From Streptantibioticus silvisoli (lineage in GTDB: Bacteria; Actinomycetota; Actinomycetes; Streptomycetales; Streptomycetaceae), in contig NZ_JAAGKO020000025.1 in NCBI RefSeq assembly GCF_027947535.2, forward strand, positions 55,447-119,446: 64,000 bases of DNA. The letters run 5' to 3'. Under the pieces are notes generated by a model. It made no database searches and was not told where the DNA came from. It saw nothing but the letters and a program-made list of their open reading frames with translations. How positions within the stretch are numbered: the stretch's first letter is position 1; each line of letters opens with the position of its first letter. The position numbers and the translations under genes were made by a program. Positions 18,266-27,807 of the stretch are shown here, piece by piece.

Positions 18266-18281
18266 CTACAGGATCATGTAG
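18266..18281. promoter_or_regulatory. 16-bp near-palindrome between PAS-LuxR and CYP102 genes
   Basis: CTACAGGATCATGTAG is symmetric except at one base pair (positions 6 and 11). The symmetric form CTACAkGATCmTGTAG resembles LuxR/NarL-type sites. It is the best candidate operator for the divergent pair. Confidence 0.55.
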
Positions 18282-18359
18282 CGGCATCGCACGGCGCACC
18301 GGCCCGGCGGTCCCACGCTTGAAGGGCAACACATCTCTCCGGAAAGGGTGTTGACCCCC

Positions 18360-21300
18360 ATGGCCGCTTTCGCCCCGATGACCCCGCAGTCCCGGCCGGC
18401 CGGCGACGACGGTGTTCCGCTGGTCGACGTCTCCGACCAGGCACCGTCGAGCACGCCGATCCAGACCGCGATGGCGCTGCTGCGCGAGCACGGCCCGGTG
18501 GTCCGGCGGCGCCGGCACGGCCGCGACACCCTGATCGTCGCCGACCTCGACGTGGTCACCGAGCTGGCCGACGACCGGCGGTTCGCCAAGCACATCAACC
18601 CGGGGCTGGAGAACGTCCGCGCGATCACCGCCGACGGGCTGTTCACCGCGTACAACGACGAGCCGAACTGGGCCAAGGCGCACGACATCCTCATGCCGGC
18701 GTTCGCCCTGGGGTCGATGCGCACCTACCACCCGGCCATGCTCGGGGTCTGCCGGCGGCTGATCGACTCCTGGGACCGGCAGGCCGCCGCCGGTACCCCG
18801 GTGGACGTGTCCGGTGACATGACGCGGATGACGCTGGACACCATCGGGCTGGCCGGGTTCGGCTACGACTTCGGCTCGTTCGAACGCGACGAGCCGCACC
18901 CGTTCATCTCGGCGCTGGTGCGCGGCCTGAACTGGAGCATGGCCAAGGTCTCCGACCGGCCCGGTGACGACCACACCGCGCGGGACGCCGCGTTCCGCGC
19001 CGACGCCGACTTCCTGGCCGGCGTGGTGGACGAGGTCATCGAGGCCCGGACCACCTCCGGCGACACCTCCAGCGACGACCTGCTCGGGCTGATGCTCCAG
19101 GCCCGGCACCCCTCGGACGGCACGACCCTGGACCGCGAGAACATCCGCAACCAGGTCGTCACCTTCCTGATCGCCGGCCACGAGACCACCTCGGGCACGC
19201 TGTCGTTCGCGCTGCACTTCCTGCTCAAGCACCCCGCCGTGCTGCGGCTGGTGCAGCGCGAGGCCGACGACCTGTGGGGCGACGACGCCGAACCGGAGCC
19301 GTCCTACGAGGACATCGGCCGGCTCACGTACACCCGCCAGGTGCTCAACGAGACGCTGCGCCTGTGGCCGACCGCCGCCGCCTTCAGCCGCACCGCCCGC
19401 GAGGACACCACGCTGGGCGGCTCGATCGAGGTGAAGGCCGGGCAGGACGTGCTGGTCCTCGCCCCGATGCTGCACCGGCAGCCGGTGTGGGGCGACAACC
19501 CGGAGCTGTTCGACCCCGCCCGGTTCGCGCCGGAGGCGGAGGCGGCCCGCTCCCCGCACGCCTACAAGCCGTTCGGCACCGGTGAACGCGCCTGCATCGG
19601 GCGGCAGTTCGCGCTCCACGAGGCGAGCATGCTGCTGGCGATGCTGGCCCACCGCTACCGCTTCATCGACCAGGACGACTACCGCCTGGAGGTGAAGGAG
19701 ACGCTCACCCTCAAGCCCGAGGGGTTCACCCTCACCCCGGTGCCGCGCACCGCCGCCGACCGGGCCGCGAACCGCGCCGCGCTCCCCCACGCGGCGGCCG
19801 TCGCCGAGGAGTCCGCGGCCACCGGCGACGGGCTGCCGACCCGGGTCCGCCAGGGCACCGGCGCGCTGTTCCTGCACGGCAGCAACTACGGCACCTGCCG
19901 GAGCCTGTCCGCCCAACTGGCCGACGAGGCAGCCGACTTCGGCTGCGAGACCGCCGTCGCGCCGCTCGACGACCACGCCGGCGCGCTGCCCACCGACCGC
20001 CCGGTCGTGATCACCGCCGCCTCCTACAACGGCCGTCCCACCGACGACGCCGTCGCCTTCGCGGCCTGGCTGGCGGACGCCGGGCCCGGTGCGGCCGACG
20101 GCGTCAGCTACGCGGTCCTGGGCATCGGGGACCGCAACTGGGCGGCCACCTACCAGCACATGCCGACCTACATCGACGAACGGCTCGCGTCCCTCGGCGG
20201 CACCCGGCTGACCGACCGCGCCGCGGCCGACGCCTCCGGCGACCTGGCCGGCGCGGTCAAGGCGTTCACCGCCCGGCTGCGCACCGCGCTGCTGACCGCC
20301 CACGGCGACCCCGCCACCGTCGGCGCCCCCACCGCTGCCGCCGACCGTCCCGCCTACACCGTCACCGAGGTCACCGGCGGACCGCTCGACGCCCTGGCCG
20401 CCCGCCACGACCTGGTCGCGGCCACCGTCACCGAGGCCTACGACCTCACCGGCGCCGGCCACGCGCGGGTCAAGCGCTTCGTACGGCTGGCGCTGCCGCA
20501 CGACAACGGCTACCGCACCGCCGACCACCTCGCCGTGCTGCCGGAGAACGACCCCGCGCTGGTCGCCCGGGCCGCCACGCTGTTCGACGCCGACCCGGAC
20601 ACGGTGCTCAACATCGCCGCGACCGCGCCGCGCCGGGACGGCATCGCGGTGGACCGGCCACTGACGGTACGTCAACTGCTGACTCACCACGTCGAGTTGC
20701 AGGACCGGCCGACCGCCGCGCACATCGGCGTGCTGGCCGCGCTCAACCCGTGCCCGCCGGAGCGCGCGGCGCTGGAGGCCCTGGCGGCGGACGGCGACAC
20801 CCTGGCCGCCGACCCGCGCACGCTGCTCGACGTCATCGAGGACCACCCCGCGCTGCGCGAGGTCCTGACGTGGCCCGTGCTGCTCGAACTGCTGCCGGCG
20901 ATGCGGACCCGGATGTACTCCATCTCCTCCTCGCCCCAGGACGACCCGGACCACGCGGACCTCATGGTCTCGCTGCTCGACGCCCCCGCCCGCTCCGGAC
21001 GCGGCGGCTTCCGGGGCACCGGCTCGGGGTACCTCAACCGGGTGCGCCCGGGGCAGAGCGTGCTGGTGCGGGTCCAGCCGTGCCGTGAGGCGTTCCGCGT
21101 GCCGCACGAGGCGACGGTTCCGCTCATCCTGGTCAGCGCCGGCACCGGCCTGGCCCCGTTCCGCGGCGCGCTGCGCGACCGCCTCCTGCTCGCCGACCGG
21201 GGCGCGCCGCTGGCACCCGCCGTGTGCTACTTCGGCTGCGACGCGCCCGACGCGGACTACCTGCACGCCACCGAGCTGCGCGCCGCCGAACTCGCCGGCG

Positions 21301-21581
21301 TCGTCTCGCTGCGCCCGGCCTTCAGCCACGCCCCGGTCGACGGCGCGCGCTACGTGCAGCACCGGATCGCCGCCGAGGGCGACGAGGTGTGGAAGCTGCT
21401 GGGCGAGGGCGCCCGCGTCTACGTCTGCGGCGACGGCACCCGCATGGCCCCCGGCGTCCGCGCCGCCTTCCAGGAGCTGTACGCCCGGCAGGTCCCGGAC
21501 GCCACCGCGGACGCGGCGCGGGAATGGCTCGACTCCCTGGTCGGGGACGGCCGTTACGTGGAGGACGTCTACACCGGCTGA
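18360..21581 (+). CDS. Self-sufficient cytochrome P450/NADPH-P450 reductase, CYP102 (P450 BM3) family
   Basis: This single polypeptide of about 1073 aa joins a P450 heme domain and a diflavin reductase. The heme domain (about 1-470) shows the I-helix AGHETTSG, ETLRLWP with the ExxR helix, and heme ligand Cys412 in FGTGERACIGRQ. The reductase has an FMN flavodoxin part (about 490-650: LHGSNYGTC, ASYNGRP, GIGDRNWAATYQ) and FAD/NADPH parts (RMYSISSSP, GTGLAPFRG, YFGCD, YVCGDGTRMAP, VEDVYTG end). BM3 enzymes hydroxylate long-chain fatty acids near the omega end. ATG 18360 is taken. GTG 18348 and TTG 18351 are alternatives, because GGAAAGG ends at 18347 and spacing to the ATG is long. It is divergent from its probable regulator. 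Confidence 0.95.
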   Translation: MAAFAPMTPQSRPAGDDGVPLVDVSDQAPSSTPIQTAMALLREHGPVVRRRRHGRDTLIVADLDVVTELADDRRFAKHINPGLENVRAITADGLFTAYNDEPNWAKAHDILMPAFALGSMRTYHPAMLGVCRRLIDSWDRQAAAGTPVDVSGDMTRMTLDTIGLAGFGYDFGSFERDEPHPFISALVRGLNWSMAKVSDRPGDDHTARDAAFRADADFLAGVVDEVIEARTTSGDTSSDDLLGLMLQARHPSDGTTLDRENIRNQVVTFLIAGHETTSGTLSFALHFLLKHPAVLRLVQREADDLWGDDAEPEPSYEDIGRLTYTRQVLNETLRLWPTAAAFSRTAREDTTLGGSIEVKAGQDVLVLAPMLHRQPVWGDNPELFDPARFAPEAEAARSPHAYKPFGTGERACIGRQFALHEASMLLAMLAHRYRFIDQDDYRLEVKETLTLKPEGFTLTPVPRTAADRAANRAALPHAAAVAEESAATGDGLPTRVRQGTGALFLHGSNYGTCRSLSAQLADEAADFGCETAVAPLDDHAGALPTDRPVVITAASYNGRPTDDAVAFAAWLADAGPGAADGVSYAVLGIGDRNWAATYQHMPTYIDERLASLGGTRLTDRAAADASGDLAGAVKAFTARLRTALLTAHGDPATVGAPTAAADRPAYTVTEVTGGPLDALAARHDLVAATVTEAYDLTGAGHARVKRFVRLALPHDNGYRTADHLAVLPENDPALVARAATLFDADPDTVLNIAATAPRRDGIAVDRPLTVRQLLTHHVELQDRPTAAHIGVLAALNPCPPERAALEALAADGDTLAADPRTLLDVIEDHPALREVLTWPVLLELLPAMRTRMYSISSSPQDDPDHADLMVSLLDAPARSGRGGFRGTGSGYLNRVRPGQSVLVRVQPCREAFRVPHEATVPLILVSAGTGLAPFRGALRDRLLLADRGAPLAPAVCYFGCDAPDADYLHATELRAAELAGVVSLRPAFSHAPVDGARYVQHRIAAEGDEVWKLLGEGARVYVCGDGTRMAPGVRAAFQELYARQVPDATADAAREWLDSLVGDGRYVEDVYTG

Positions 21582-21917
21582 ACGAGCCGCCCCGCGCGAC
21601 GGCGGGCCGGCGGGGTGGGCGTCGGCCGGCGCGACCGGCAGCCGGCATCGCCGGTGCCCCCGCGCCGCCGTGGACGCGGCGCTCCCCCGGACGGCACCCC
21701 GCCGCCCGGGGTGCGGCGGCCCGCCAACGCTCCCCCGTCCGACCCGCTGGGCTGCGGTCACCGGCGTGGACGTAGCGCCGCGTAACGTCACGCCACGCTG
21801 TGCGGCCGGCCCCCGCAACGGCCCGCCGCCCGTCCGCCGCCCCACCGCTCCACGGCACCGGCACCGGCACCGGCACCCGGACCGCATCCAGCGGTACGGC
21901 GGGGGCACACTGGACGT
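21582..21917. other. Intergenic region with CCGGCA repeats; leaderless-type -10 box at 21906-21911
   Basis: No gene is seen. GGCACC hexamers recur in tandem at about 21858-21880. CACACT at 21906-21911 ends 6 nt before the ATG of the next gene, which has no ribosome binding site. Confidence 0.4.
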
Positions 21918-22835
21918 ATGGGACTGAGCATCTCCGGCATACCCGGCGTCGACGCGGTACGGGAGCGGGTGGGACGGGAGCTGTTCGCGCGGGTGGCCGG
22001 GCCCGGGGGGACGGCGACGCGCGGGCGCATCCACGACACGCCGGGACCGCGCTGGTTCGGGCCCGACCGGCCGATCCGCGTCGTGCACGGTGACGCGTCG
22101 ATGTTCGTCGGCGGGCTGCGGGCGCTGCTGCTCCAGTCCCTGCACCCGCTCGCCATGGCCGCGGTGGCCGCCCACTCCGGCTACCGGGGCGACCCGTGGG
22201 GCAGGCTCCAGCGCACCAGCACCTTCCTCGCGGTCACCACCTTCGGCACCGCCGAGGACGCCGGCCGGGCGGTGGCACACGTCCGCGAGGTGCACGAACG
22301 CATCCGGGGCACCACCGCCGACGGCGCGGCCTACCACGCGGCCGACCCGCACCTGCTGGAGTGGGTGCACGTCGCCGAGGTCGACAGTTTCCTGCGGGCC
22401 CACCGGCGCTTCGGCGCCCATCCGCTGGACGGCGCCGGGTACGACGGGTACGTGGCCGACGCGGCGAAGGTGGCGACCGAACTGGGCGTGCCCGACCCGC
22501 CCCGCGACCGCGCGGAACTGGCCGCCCGCCTCGCCGCCTACCGTCCCGAACTGCGCTCGACCCGGCCCGCCCGGGACGCCGCCCGCTTCATCCTGCTCAA
22601 CCCCCCGCTGCCCTGGGCGGCCCGCCCGCCCTACGCCGTCCTCGCCGCCAACGCGGTCTCACTGCTCCCGCTGTGGGCCCGCCGGCCGCTGTTCCTGCCG
22701 TACCTGCCCGTGGTCGAGGAGACCGGCGTCCGGCTGGCGGGCCAGGGGCTGGTCCGCACGATCCGCTGGGCGATGGCGCCTCCCGCACCGCAGGAACCCC
22801 GCACCGGGGGCGAGGACGGCGGCCCGGCCTCGTAG
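21918..22835 (+). CDS. MpaB-like oxygenase (DUF2236, latex-clearing-protein related)
   Basis: This 305-aa protein has the DUF2236/MpaB layout: PRWFGPDRPIRVVHGDASMFVGGLRALLLQSLHPLAMAAVAAHSGYRGDPWGRLQRTSTFLAVTTFG, with the LLLQSLHPLAMAAV helix and the R-x-x-R-T segment around residues 85-110. Then ADPHLLEWVHVAEVDSFLRAHRRFG supplies the conserved His residues of the family. Relatives include the heme-containing rubber oxygenase RoxA/Lcp superfamily member MpaB, an oxygenase that cleaves prenyl chains. Most bacterial members have no assigned substrate. The start is well defined by a -10-like box 6 nt upstream. The gene stands alone on its transcript, 337 bp after the P450. Confidence 0.85.
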   Translation: MGLSISGIPGVDAVRERVGRELFARVAGPGGTATRGRIHDTPGPRWFGPDRPIRVVHGDASMFVGGLRALLLQSLHPLAMAAVAAHSGYRGDPWGRLQRTSTFLAVTTFGTAEDAGRAVAHVREVHERIRGTTADGAAYHAADPHLLEWVHVAEVDSFLRAHRRFGAHPLDGAGYDGYVADAAKVATELGVPDPPRDRAELAARLAAYRPELRSTRPARDAARFILLNPPLPWAARPPYAVLAANAVSLLPLWARRPLFLPYLPVVEETGVRLAGQGLVRTIRWAMAPPAPQEPRTGGEDGGPAS

Positions 22836-22981
22836 CGGCGGGCACCCGACCGCGCAGCGGCACGGCGGCAACGGTTCGTACGAGCCGGTGCGGGCCGCCA
22901 AGGGCCGGGCGGGCGGCCGGGCGGGCGACTCCGTCGGCGGTGGCGCGCATGGACGTCGCGCCGTGCGGGCATCGCCAGGGG

Positions 22982-24535
22982 ATGACGAACGCTGATGAAC
23001 GACCCGCTCCGGTACGGGAGTCGACGACCCCCGCCACCGCCGCCCCCGGGGACGCGGGACCGGACGGCGGCTCGGACGAGGAAATGCTCGCCCGGCTCGG
23101 TTACACGCAGGTGCTCGCCCGGCGGATGTCGGCGTTCGCCAACTTCGCCGTCTCCTTCACCATCATCTCGGTGCTGTCCGGCTGCCTGACGCTCTACGGC
23201 TTCGGGCTGACGACCGGCGGCCCGGCCATGCTGGTGTGGGGGTGGGTGGGCGTCGGGCTGATGACCTTGGTGGTGGGGCTGGCCATGGCCGAGATCTGCT
23301 CGGCCTACCCGACCTCCGCCGGCCTGTACTTCTGGGCGCACCGGCTGGCGCCGTCGCGCAGTGCGGCGGCGTGGGCGTGGTTCACCGGTTGGTTCAACGT
23401 GCTGGGTCAGGTCGCGGTGACCGCCGGCGTCGACTTCGGCGCCGCCAGCTTCCTGGGCGCCTACCTCGACCTGCAGTTCGGCTTCGCGGTGACCGCGCCG
23501 CGCACGATCGGGCTGTTCGCGGTGATCCTGGTGGTCCACGCGCTGCTCAACACGTTCGGCGTGCGGATCGTGGCGCTGCTCAACACCGTCAGCGTCTGGT
23601 GGCACGTGCTGGGGGTGCTGCTGATCGTCGGCACGCTCACCTTCGCACCGTCCCACCACCAGTCGGCCTCGTTCGTCTTCACCCACTTCGTCAACGACAC
23701 CGGCTGGCACAGTTCGCTCTACGTGGGGCTGCTGAGCCTGCTGGTCGCGCAGTACACCTTCACCGGCTACGACGCGTCCGCGCACATGACGGAGGAGACC
23801 CGGTCCGCCGCGACCGCCGGGCCGCGCGGCATCGTGCGGTCCATCTGGGTGTCGTGGATCGCCGGCCTGGTGCTGATCCTCGGTTTCACCTTCGCCATCC
23901 AGTCCTACTCCGGCACGCTGGCCACCACGACCGGGGTCCCGCCCGCGCAGATCCTGCTGGACGCGGTCGGCGCCACCGGCGGCAAGCTGCTGCTGCTGGT
24001 CGTCATCGGCGCCCAGCTCTTTTGCGGCATGGCCTCCGTCACCGCCAACAGCCGCATGATCTACGCCTTCTCGCGGGACGGCGCGCTGCCGTTCTCCCGG
24101 GTCTGGCACCGCATCAACCCCGGCACCCGCACCCCGACCAACGCCGTCTGGCTGGCCGCCGGCGGCGCGCTGGTGCTCGGTCTGCCGTACCTGATCAACA
24201 CCACCGCCTACGCCGCGGTGACCTCCATCGCCACCATCGGCCTGTACATCGCCTACGTCATCCCGACGTTCCTGCGGTTGCGCCGCGGCCGCGGTTTCCA
24301 GCCGGGCCCGTGGCAGCTCGGGCGCTGGAGCCGGCCGATCGGCGTGCTGGCCGTGCTGTGGGTGGTGCTGATCACCGTGCTGTTCATGCTCCCCCAGTCC
24401 AGCCCGGTCACCGCCAAAACCTTCAACTACGCCCCGGTCGCCGTCCTGGCCGTCCTGCTGTTCGCCGCCTCGTGGTGGCTGCTGTCGGCCCGGCGCTGGT
24501 TCCTGCGCGACCACGCCGCCACCCCCGAGCGGTGA
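22982..24535 (+). CDS. APC-superfamily amino acid permease
   Basis: This 517-aa integral membrane transporter shows about 12 hydrophobic segments between residues 45 and 510. The first includes FAVSFTIISVLSGCLTLYGFGLTTGGP and the next LMTLVVGLAMAEICSAYPTSAGLYFWAH, both hallmarks of the amino acid/choline/GABA transporter branch of APC. An ETRSAATAGPRGIVRSI loop follows TGYDASAHMTEE, another APC signature. Length matches the family. It imports or exchanges an amino acid, polyamine or GABA-like compound, but specificity is not readable. ATG 22982 follows an AGGGG that is very close. The N-terminal 40 residues are Pro/Asp-rich and cytosolic. Confidence 0.88.
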   Translation: MTNADERPAPVRESTTPATAAPGDAGPDGGSDEEMLARLGYTQVLARRMSAFANFAVSFTIISVLSGCLTLYGFGLTTGGPAMLVWGWVGVGLMTLVVGLAMAEICSAYPTSAGLYFWAHRLAPSRSAAAWAWFTGWFNVLGQVAVTAGVDFGAASFLGAYLDLQFGFAVTAPRTIGLFAVILVVHALLNTFGVRIVALLNTVSVWWHVLGVLLIVGTLTFAPSHHQSASFVFTHFVNDTGWHSSLYVGLLSLLVAQYTFTGYDASAHMTEETRSAATAGPRGIVRSIWVSWIAGLVLILGFTFAIQSYSGTLATTTGVPPAQILLDAVGATGGKLLLLVVIGAQLFCGMASVTANSRMIYAFSRDGALPFSRVWHRINPGTRTPTNAVWLAAGGALVLGLPYLINTTAYAAVTSIATIGLYIAYVIPTFLRLRRGRGFQPGPWQLGRWSRPIGVLAVLWVVLITVLFMLPQSSPVTAKTFNYAPVAVLAVLLFAASWWLLSARRWFLRDHAATPER

Positions 24536-24581
24536 ACCGACCGCGGTGGGCCGCCGGCCGTACGCGGCGGGGCGGGGACCG

Positions 24582-25223
24582 TCAGCCGCAGGCCGGCACC
24601 GTCTCGGTGGCGGGCACGTTGGTGTAGGCGGCCGGGATCCAGCCACCGTCGGTCAGCTGGTACCAGACGGTGGAGTCCGCGTCGGGCCCGTGGTAGCCGG
24701 GCCCGACGTGCACGCGGCGCCCGTGCGGGGTGCGGCAGGTGACGTCCAGCGCCTCGCCGTACGTGTAAGTGGCGATCCAGTGCTGCGAGTCGGGCCCGTC
24801 GTAGGCGTGCAGCGTGGTCGCCCCGCCGTCGTCGGTCCACCACACGTGGACCGGGTACGAGGCACCGCCGGTCGACCCCGGTGACCGTACGCCGTCCCCG
24901 GTACCGGGCCCGGGAGCCGCCGCGGTCCCGGTGGCGGAGACGCCCGCACCGGGGACCGGCGGCCCCGAGGCGGTCGGCGGACCGGCCGTGCCGAGCACGC
25001 CGGCGACCGCCACCGCGACCGCCGCGAGCAGCAGCGCCACGCCCAGCGCCCCGATGCCCAGGGCCTGCCGCCTGGTCATGCCGGGCAGCGCGGGCACCCA
25101 GGCCACCGCCGCCCTGCCACCGGCCACGCCCACCACGAAGAACAACGCGCCCAGCCCGGCCAGCACCCCGACCGCGGTTGCGTCCACGGCGGTCCACCTC
25201 CTCGCTCCCCCGGAGACAGCCAT
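24582..25223 (-). CDS. Hypothetical membrane protein with two TM helices and extracytoplasmic SH3-like domain
   Basis: The protein is about 213 aa. Two transmembrane segments (AVGVLAGLGALFFVVGVAGG and ALGIGALGVALLLAAVAVAVAGVL) are followed by a Thr/Gly/Pro-rich linker and a C-terminal globular part of about 90 residues (HVWWTDDGGATTLHAYDGPDSQHW, DVTCRTPHGRRVHVGPGYHGP, WYQLTDGGWIPAAYTNVP, two Cys). The W-Y-x-L-x-x-G-G-W-I pattern looks like an SH3b-type fold outside the membrane. Function is unknown. The start is uncertain between ATG 25223 and ATG 25247. A GGAGGAGG run lies inside the longer version and favours 25223. Confidence 0.7.
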   Translation of the reverse strand: MAVSGGARRWTAVDATAVGVLAGLGALFFVVGVAGGRAAVAWVPALPGMTRRQALGIGALGVALLLAAVAVAVAGVLGTAGPPTASGPPVPGAGVSATGTAAAPGPGTGDGVRSPGSTGGASYPVHVWWTDDGGATTLHAYDGPDSQHWIATYTYGEALDVTCRTPHGRRVHVGPGYHGPDADSTVWYQLTDGGWIPAAYTNVPATETVPACG

Positions 25224-25247
25224 ATGTCCTGACTTCCTCCTCCCCAT

Positions 25248-25842
25248 GCTGACATGCCGTCAGTCCCATCGGCGTGGTCGAATCGGCCGGGCCGGCAAGG
25301 GGTGTTGATGCGCACGGCCGGTCCGCGCCGGCGCAGGACGGTACGGGCGAGGCCAACTCCCGCCGCCGGGGCGGCAGTCGGCCGGCCGAGGCGTGGCGCG
25401 GTCGACGGTCCGGCACCGCCGACCGGAGCCGTGCGGCGGGCCCGGCACGTCCCCGTGCGACGCGTCATGGGACGCCGGCGTCCGGCGCCGCCGTTCAACT
25501 CACCCGCATGGCGCGGACGTCGACCGCCCGCGTGGCCGAATACCACCGCCGGCCACCGCCCGTTCCGCTTCGCTCTCCGTAAGGGACGAAGCAGGAGCGG
25601 GGGCGGGCTTCGGCCGCGCGGCGACCGGTGCCGTTGGCGCTCCGGCGAGGAACTTCCCGGCCGGCGCCGGAGGGCCGTGCGCCCCCGCGCGGGATTCCCT
25701 TTGGCACGCCGGGAAATCCGGCGTACACACGAATTTACCTGTGAGAAACATTACGCGCGTGCCGCCGGACGCAGTGTAGCCAGCCCTTCACCACAAGTGC
25801 ATGGTTGTTGCAACCACCGTTTCTTCGAGGAGGTTTGCCACC
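25248..25842. other. Intergenic region; TGGTTG-TTG-CAACCA dyad at 25802-25816
   Basis: About 600 bp before asnB contain no gene. The last 60 bp are AT-richer. A 15-bp dyad with 6-bp arms (25802-25807 and 25811-25816) lies just before a GAGGAGGT ribosome binding site, and could be an operator or an mRNA hairpin influencing asnB translation. Confidence 0.4.
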
Positions 25843-27675
25843 ATGTGCGGCATCACCGGCTGGATCGCCTACCGCAGGAACCTGACGGACCACACGCGGG
25901 TCCTGGACGCCATGACCGAGACGATGTCCTGCCGCGGTCCGGACGCGAGCGGGGTGTGGAGCGCGCGGCACGCCGCGTTAGGCCACCGCCGGCTCGCCGT
26001 CATCGACCTGCCGGGCGGCGCCCAGCCGATGAGCGTCGAGACCGACGACGGTCCCGTCGTCATGGTCTACTCCGGCGAGGCGTACAACTTCACCGAGCTG
26101 CGCGACGAACTGCGCCGCCGCGGGCACCGGTTCACCACCGACTCCGACACCGAGGTGGTCCTGCACGGCTACCTGGAGTGGGGCGAGGCGCTCGCCGAAC
26201 ACCTCAACGGCATGTACGCGTTCGCCATCTGGGACGCGCGGACCGACCGGCTGGTCATGATCCGCGACCGGATGGGCATCAAGCCCTTCTACTACTACGA
26301 GACCGAGGACGGCGTCCTCTTCGGCTCCGAACCCAAGGCGATCCTCGCCAACCCGCTGTGCGCGCCGGTGGTCGGCCTCGACGGCCTGCGGGAGATGTTC
26401 TCCTTCGCCAAGACCCCCGGCCACGCCATCTGGTCCGGCATGCGGGAGCTGCGGCCCGGCCACCTCGCGGTGGTCGACGCCTCCGGTCTGCGCGAACGCT
26501 GCTACTGGTCGCTGGAGGTCGGCGAGCACACCGACGACCGGCGCACCACGGTGGCCCACGTCAGGGAGCTGCTGGAGGACATCATCGCCCGGCAGCTCGT
26601 CGCCGACGTCCCGCGCTGCACCCTGCTGTCCGGCGGTCTGGACTCCTCCGCCATGACCGCGCTGGCCGCCCAGCAGCTCGGCGCGGTGGGCGAGACGGTG
26701 CGCAGCTTCGCCGTCGACTTCCCCGACCAGGACAAGCACTTCCAGGCCGTCGACGTCAGCCCGACCCAGGACACGCCCTACGTCCACGCGGTGGCCGAGC
26801 ACGTGCGCTGCGAGCACCGCGACATCATCCTCGACGGCGCCGCCCTGTCCGACCCGCAGGTGCGCCGGGCCGCGGTGGCCGCCCGCGACGTGCCCATCGG
26901 TCTCGGCGACCGCGACAACTCCCTCTACCTGCTGTTCAAAGCGGTCCGCGAGCAGTCCACGGTGGCGCTCTCCGGCGAGTCCGCCGACGAGGTCTTCGGC
27001 GGCTACCCGTGGTTCCACGACGAGCGCAGGACCGCCGACACCTTCCCCTGGCTGGCCGGTTCGCAGGCGCTGTTCAGCCCCGCCAGCCTGGTCCAGCGGG
27101 ATCTCGCCCAGGCCCTGGACCTGCCCGCGTACGTCCAGGACCACTACAGCACCGCGGTCGCGCAGACGCCGCTCAAGGACGGCGAGACGGGCCTGGAGAA
27201 GCGGATGCGCCAGGTCTGCCACCTCCACCTGACCCGCATGGTGCAGAGCCTGCTGGACCGCAAGGACCGCATGAGCATGGCCGTCGGCCTGGAGGTCCGC
27301 GTACCGTTCTGCGACCACCGCCTCGTGCAGTACGTCTTCAACACCCCCTGGGCGATGAAGACGTTCGACGGGCGGGAGAAGAGCATCCTGCGGGCCGCCA
27401 CCCGCGACGTCCTGCCGCAGTCCGTCGCCGACCGCAAGAAGAGCGGCTACCCCGGCACGTTCGACCCCGCGTACCTGTCGGCCATCCAGTCCCAGGCCGC
27501 CGACCTGGCCGCCGACGACCATGCCGCGATGCAGCTGTGCGACCGCGAGCTGGTCCGGTCGCTGGCCACCGCCCCGCAGGACGCCATCACCCCGCGGGAC
27601 CGCGGCACCCTCGAACGCGCCCTCGACATCGCCGCCTGGTTCGACCTGCGCCAGCCCGTCCTGAACCTCGGCTGA
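25843..27675 (+). CDS. asnB: Asparagine synthetase, glutamine-hydrolysing
   Basis: This 610-aa two-domain enzyme makes asparagine from aspartate, ATP and glutamine. After Met removal the N-terminal Cys2 (MCGITGW) is the glutaminase nucleophile. The class II amidotransferase domain runs to about residue 195 (RGPDASG, GHRRLAVIDL, SGEAYNF, RDRMGIKPFYYY). The synthetase domain carries the PPi-loop SGGLDSS (263-269), GESADEVFGGYPW, and RKDRMSMAVGLEVRVPF. Length is a little above the Escherichia coli enzyme. GAGGAGGT lies 8 nt before the ATG. It stands alone, so it may be a housekeeping or accessory copy. An amide ligase for a natural product is less likely because all asparagine-synthetase motifs are standard. 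Confidence 0.9.
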   Translation: MCGITGWIAYRRNLTDHTRVLDAMTETMSCRGPDASGVWSARHAALGHRRLAVIDLPGGAQPMSVETDDGPVVMVYSGEAYNFTELRDELRRRGHRFTTDSDTEVVLHGYLEWGEALAEHLNGMYAFAIWDARTDRLVMIRDRMGIKPFYYYETEDGVLFGSEPKAILANPLCAPVVGLDGLREMFSFAKTPGHAIWSGMRELRPGHLAVVDASGLRERCYWSLEVGEHTDDRRTTVAHVRELLEDIIARQLVADVPRCTLLSGGLDSSAMTALAAQQLGAVGETVRSFAVDFPDQDKHFQAVDVSPTQDTPYVHAVAEHVRCEHRDIILDGAALSDPQVRRAAVAARDVPIGLGDRDNSLYLLFKAVREQSTVALSGESADEVFGGYPWFHDERRTADTFPWLAGSQALFSPASLVQRDLAQALDLPAYVQDHYSTAVAQTPLKDGETGLEKRMRQVCHLHLTRMVQSLLDRKDRMSMAVGLEVRVPFCDHRLVQYVFNTPWAMKTFDGREKSILRAATRDVLPQSVADRKKSGYPGTFDPAYLSAIQSQAADLAADDHAAMQLCDRELVRSLATAPQDAITPRDRGTLERALDIAAWFDLRQPVLNLG

Positions 27676-27807
27676 CCGCGGTCCCCCGGCACCGGCGCGA
27701 CGGTCCGCGGGCGCCGTGACCGGTGCGCCGCCACGGCGAACGGCGCGTCGGCGCCGGGGGAACGGGCCGGGCGGCGCGGCGGTCCCCACGGCCGGCGCCG
27801 GGGCGGT

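Noticed and set aside
25843..27675. asnB homologue as a natural-product amide synthetase
   Set aside because: All asparagine-synthetase glutaminase and PPi-loop motifs are standard and no biosynthetic neighbours are present.
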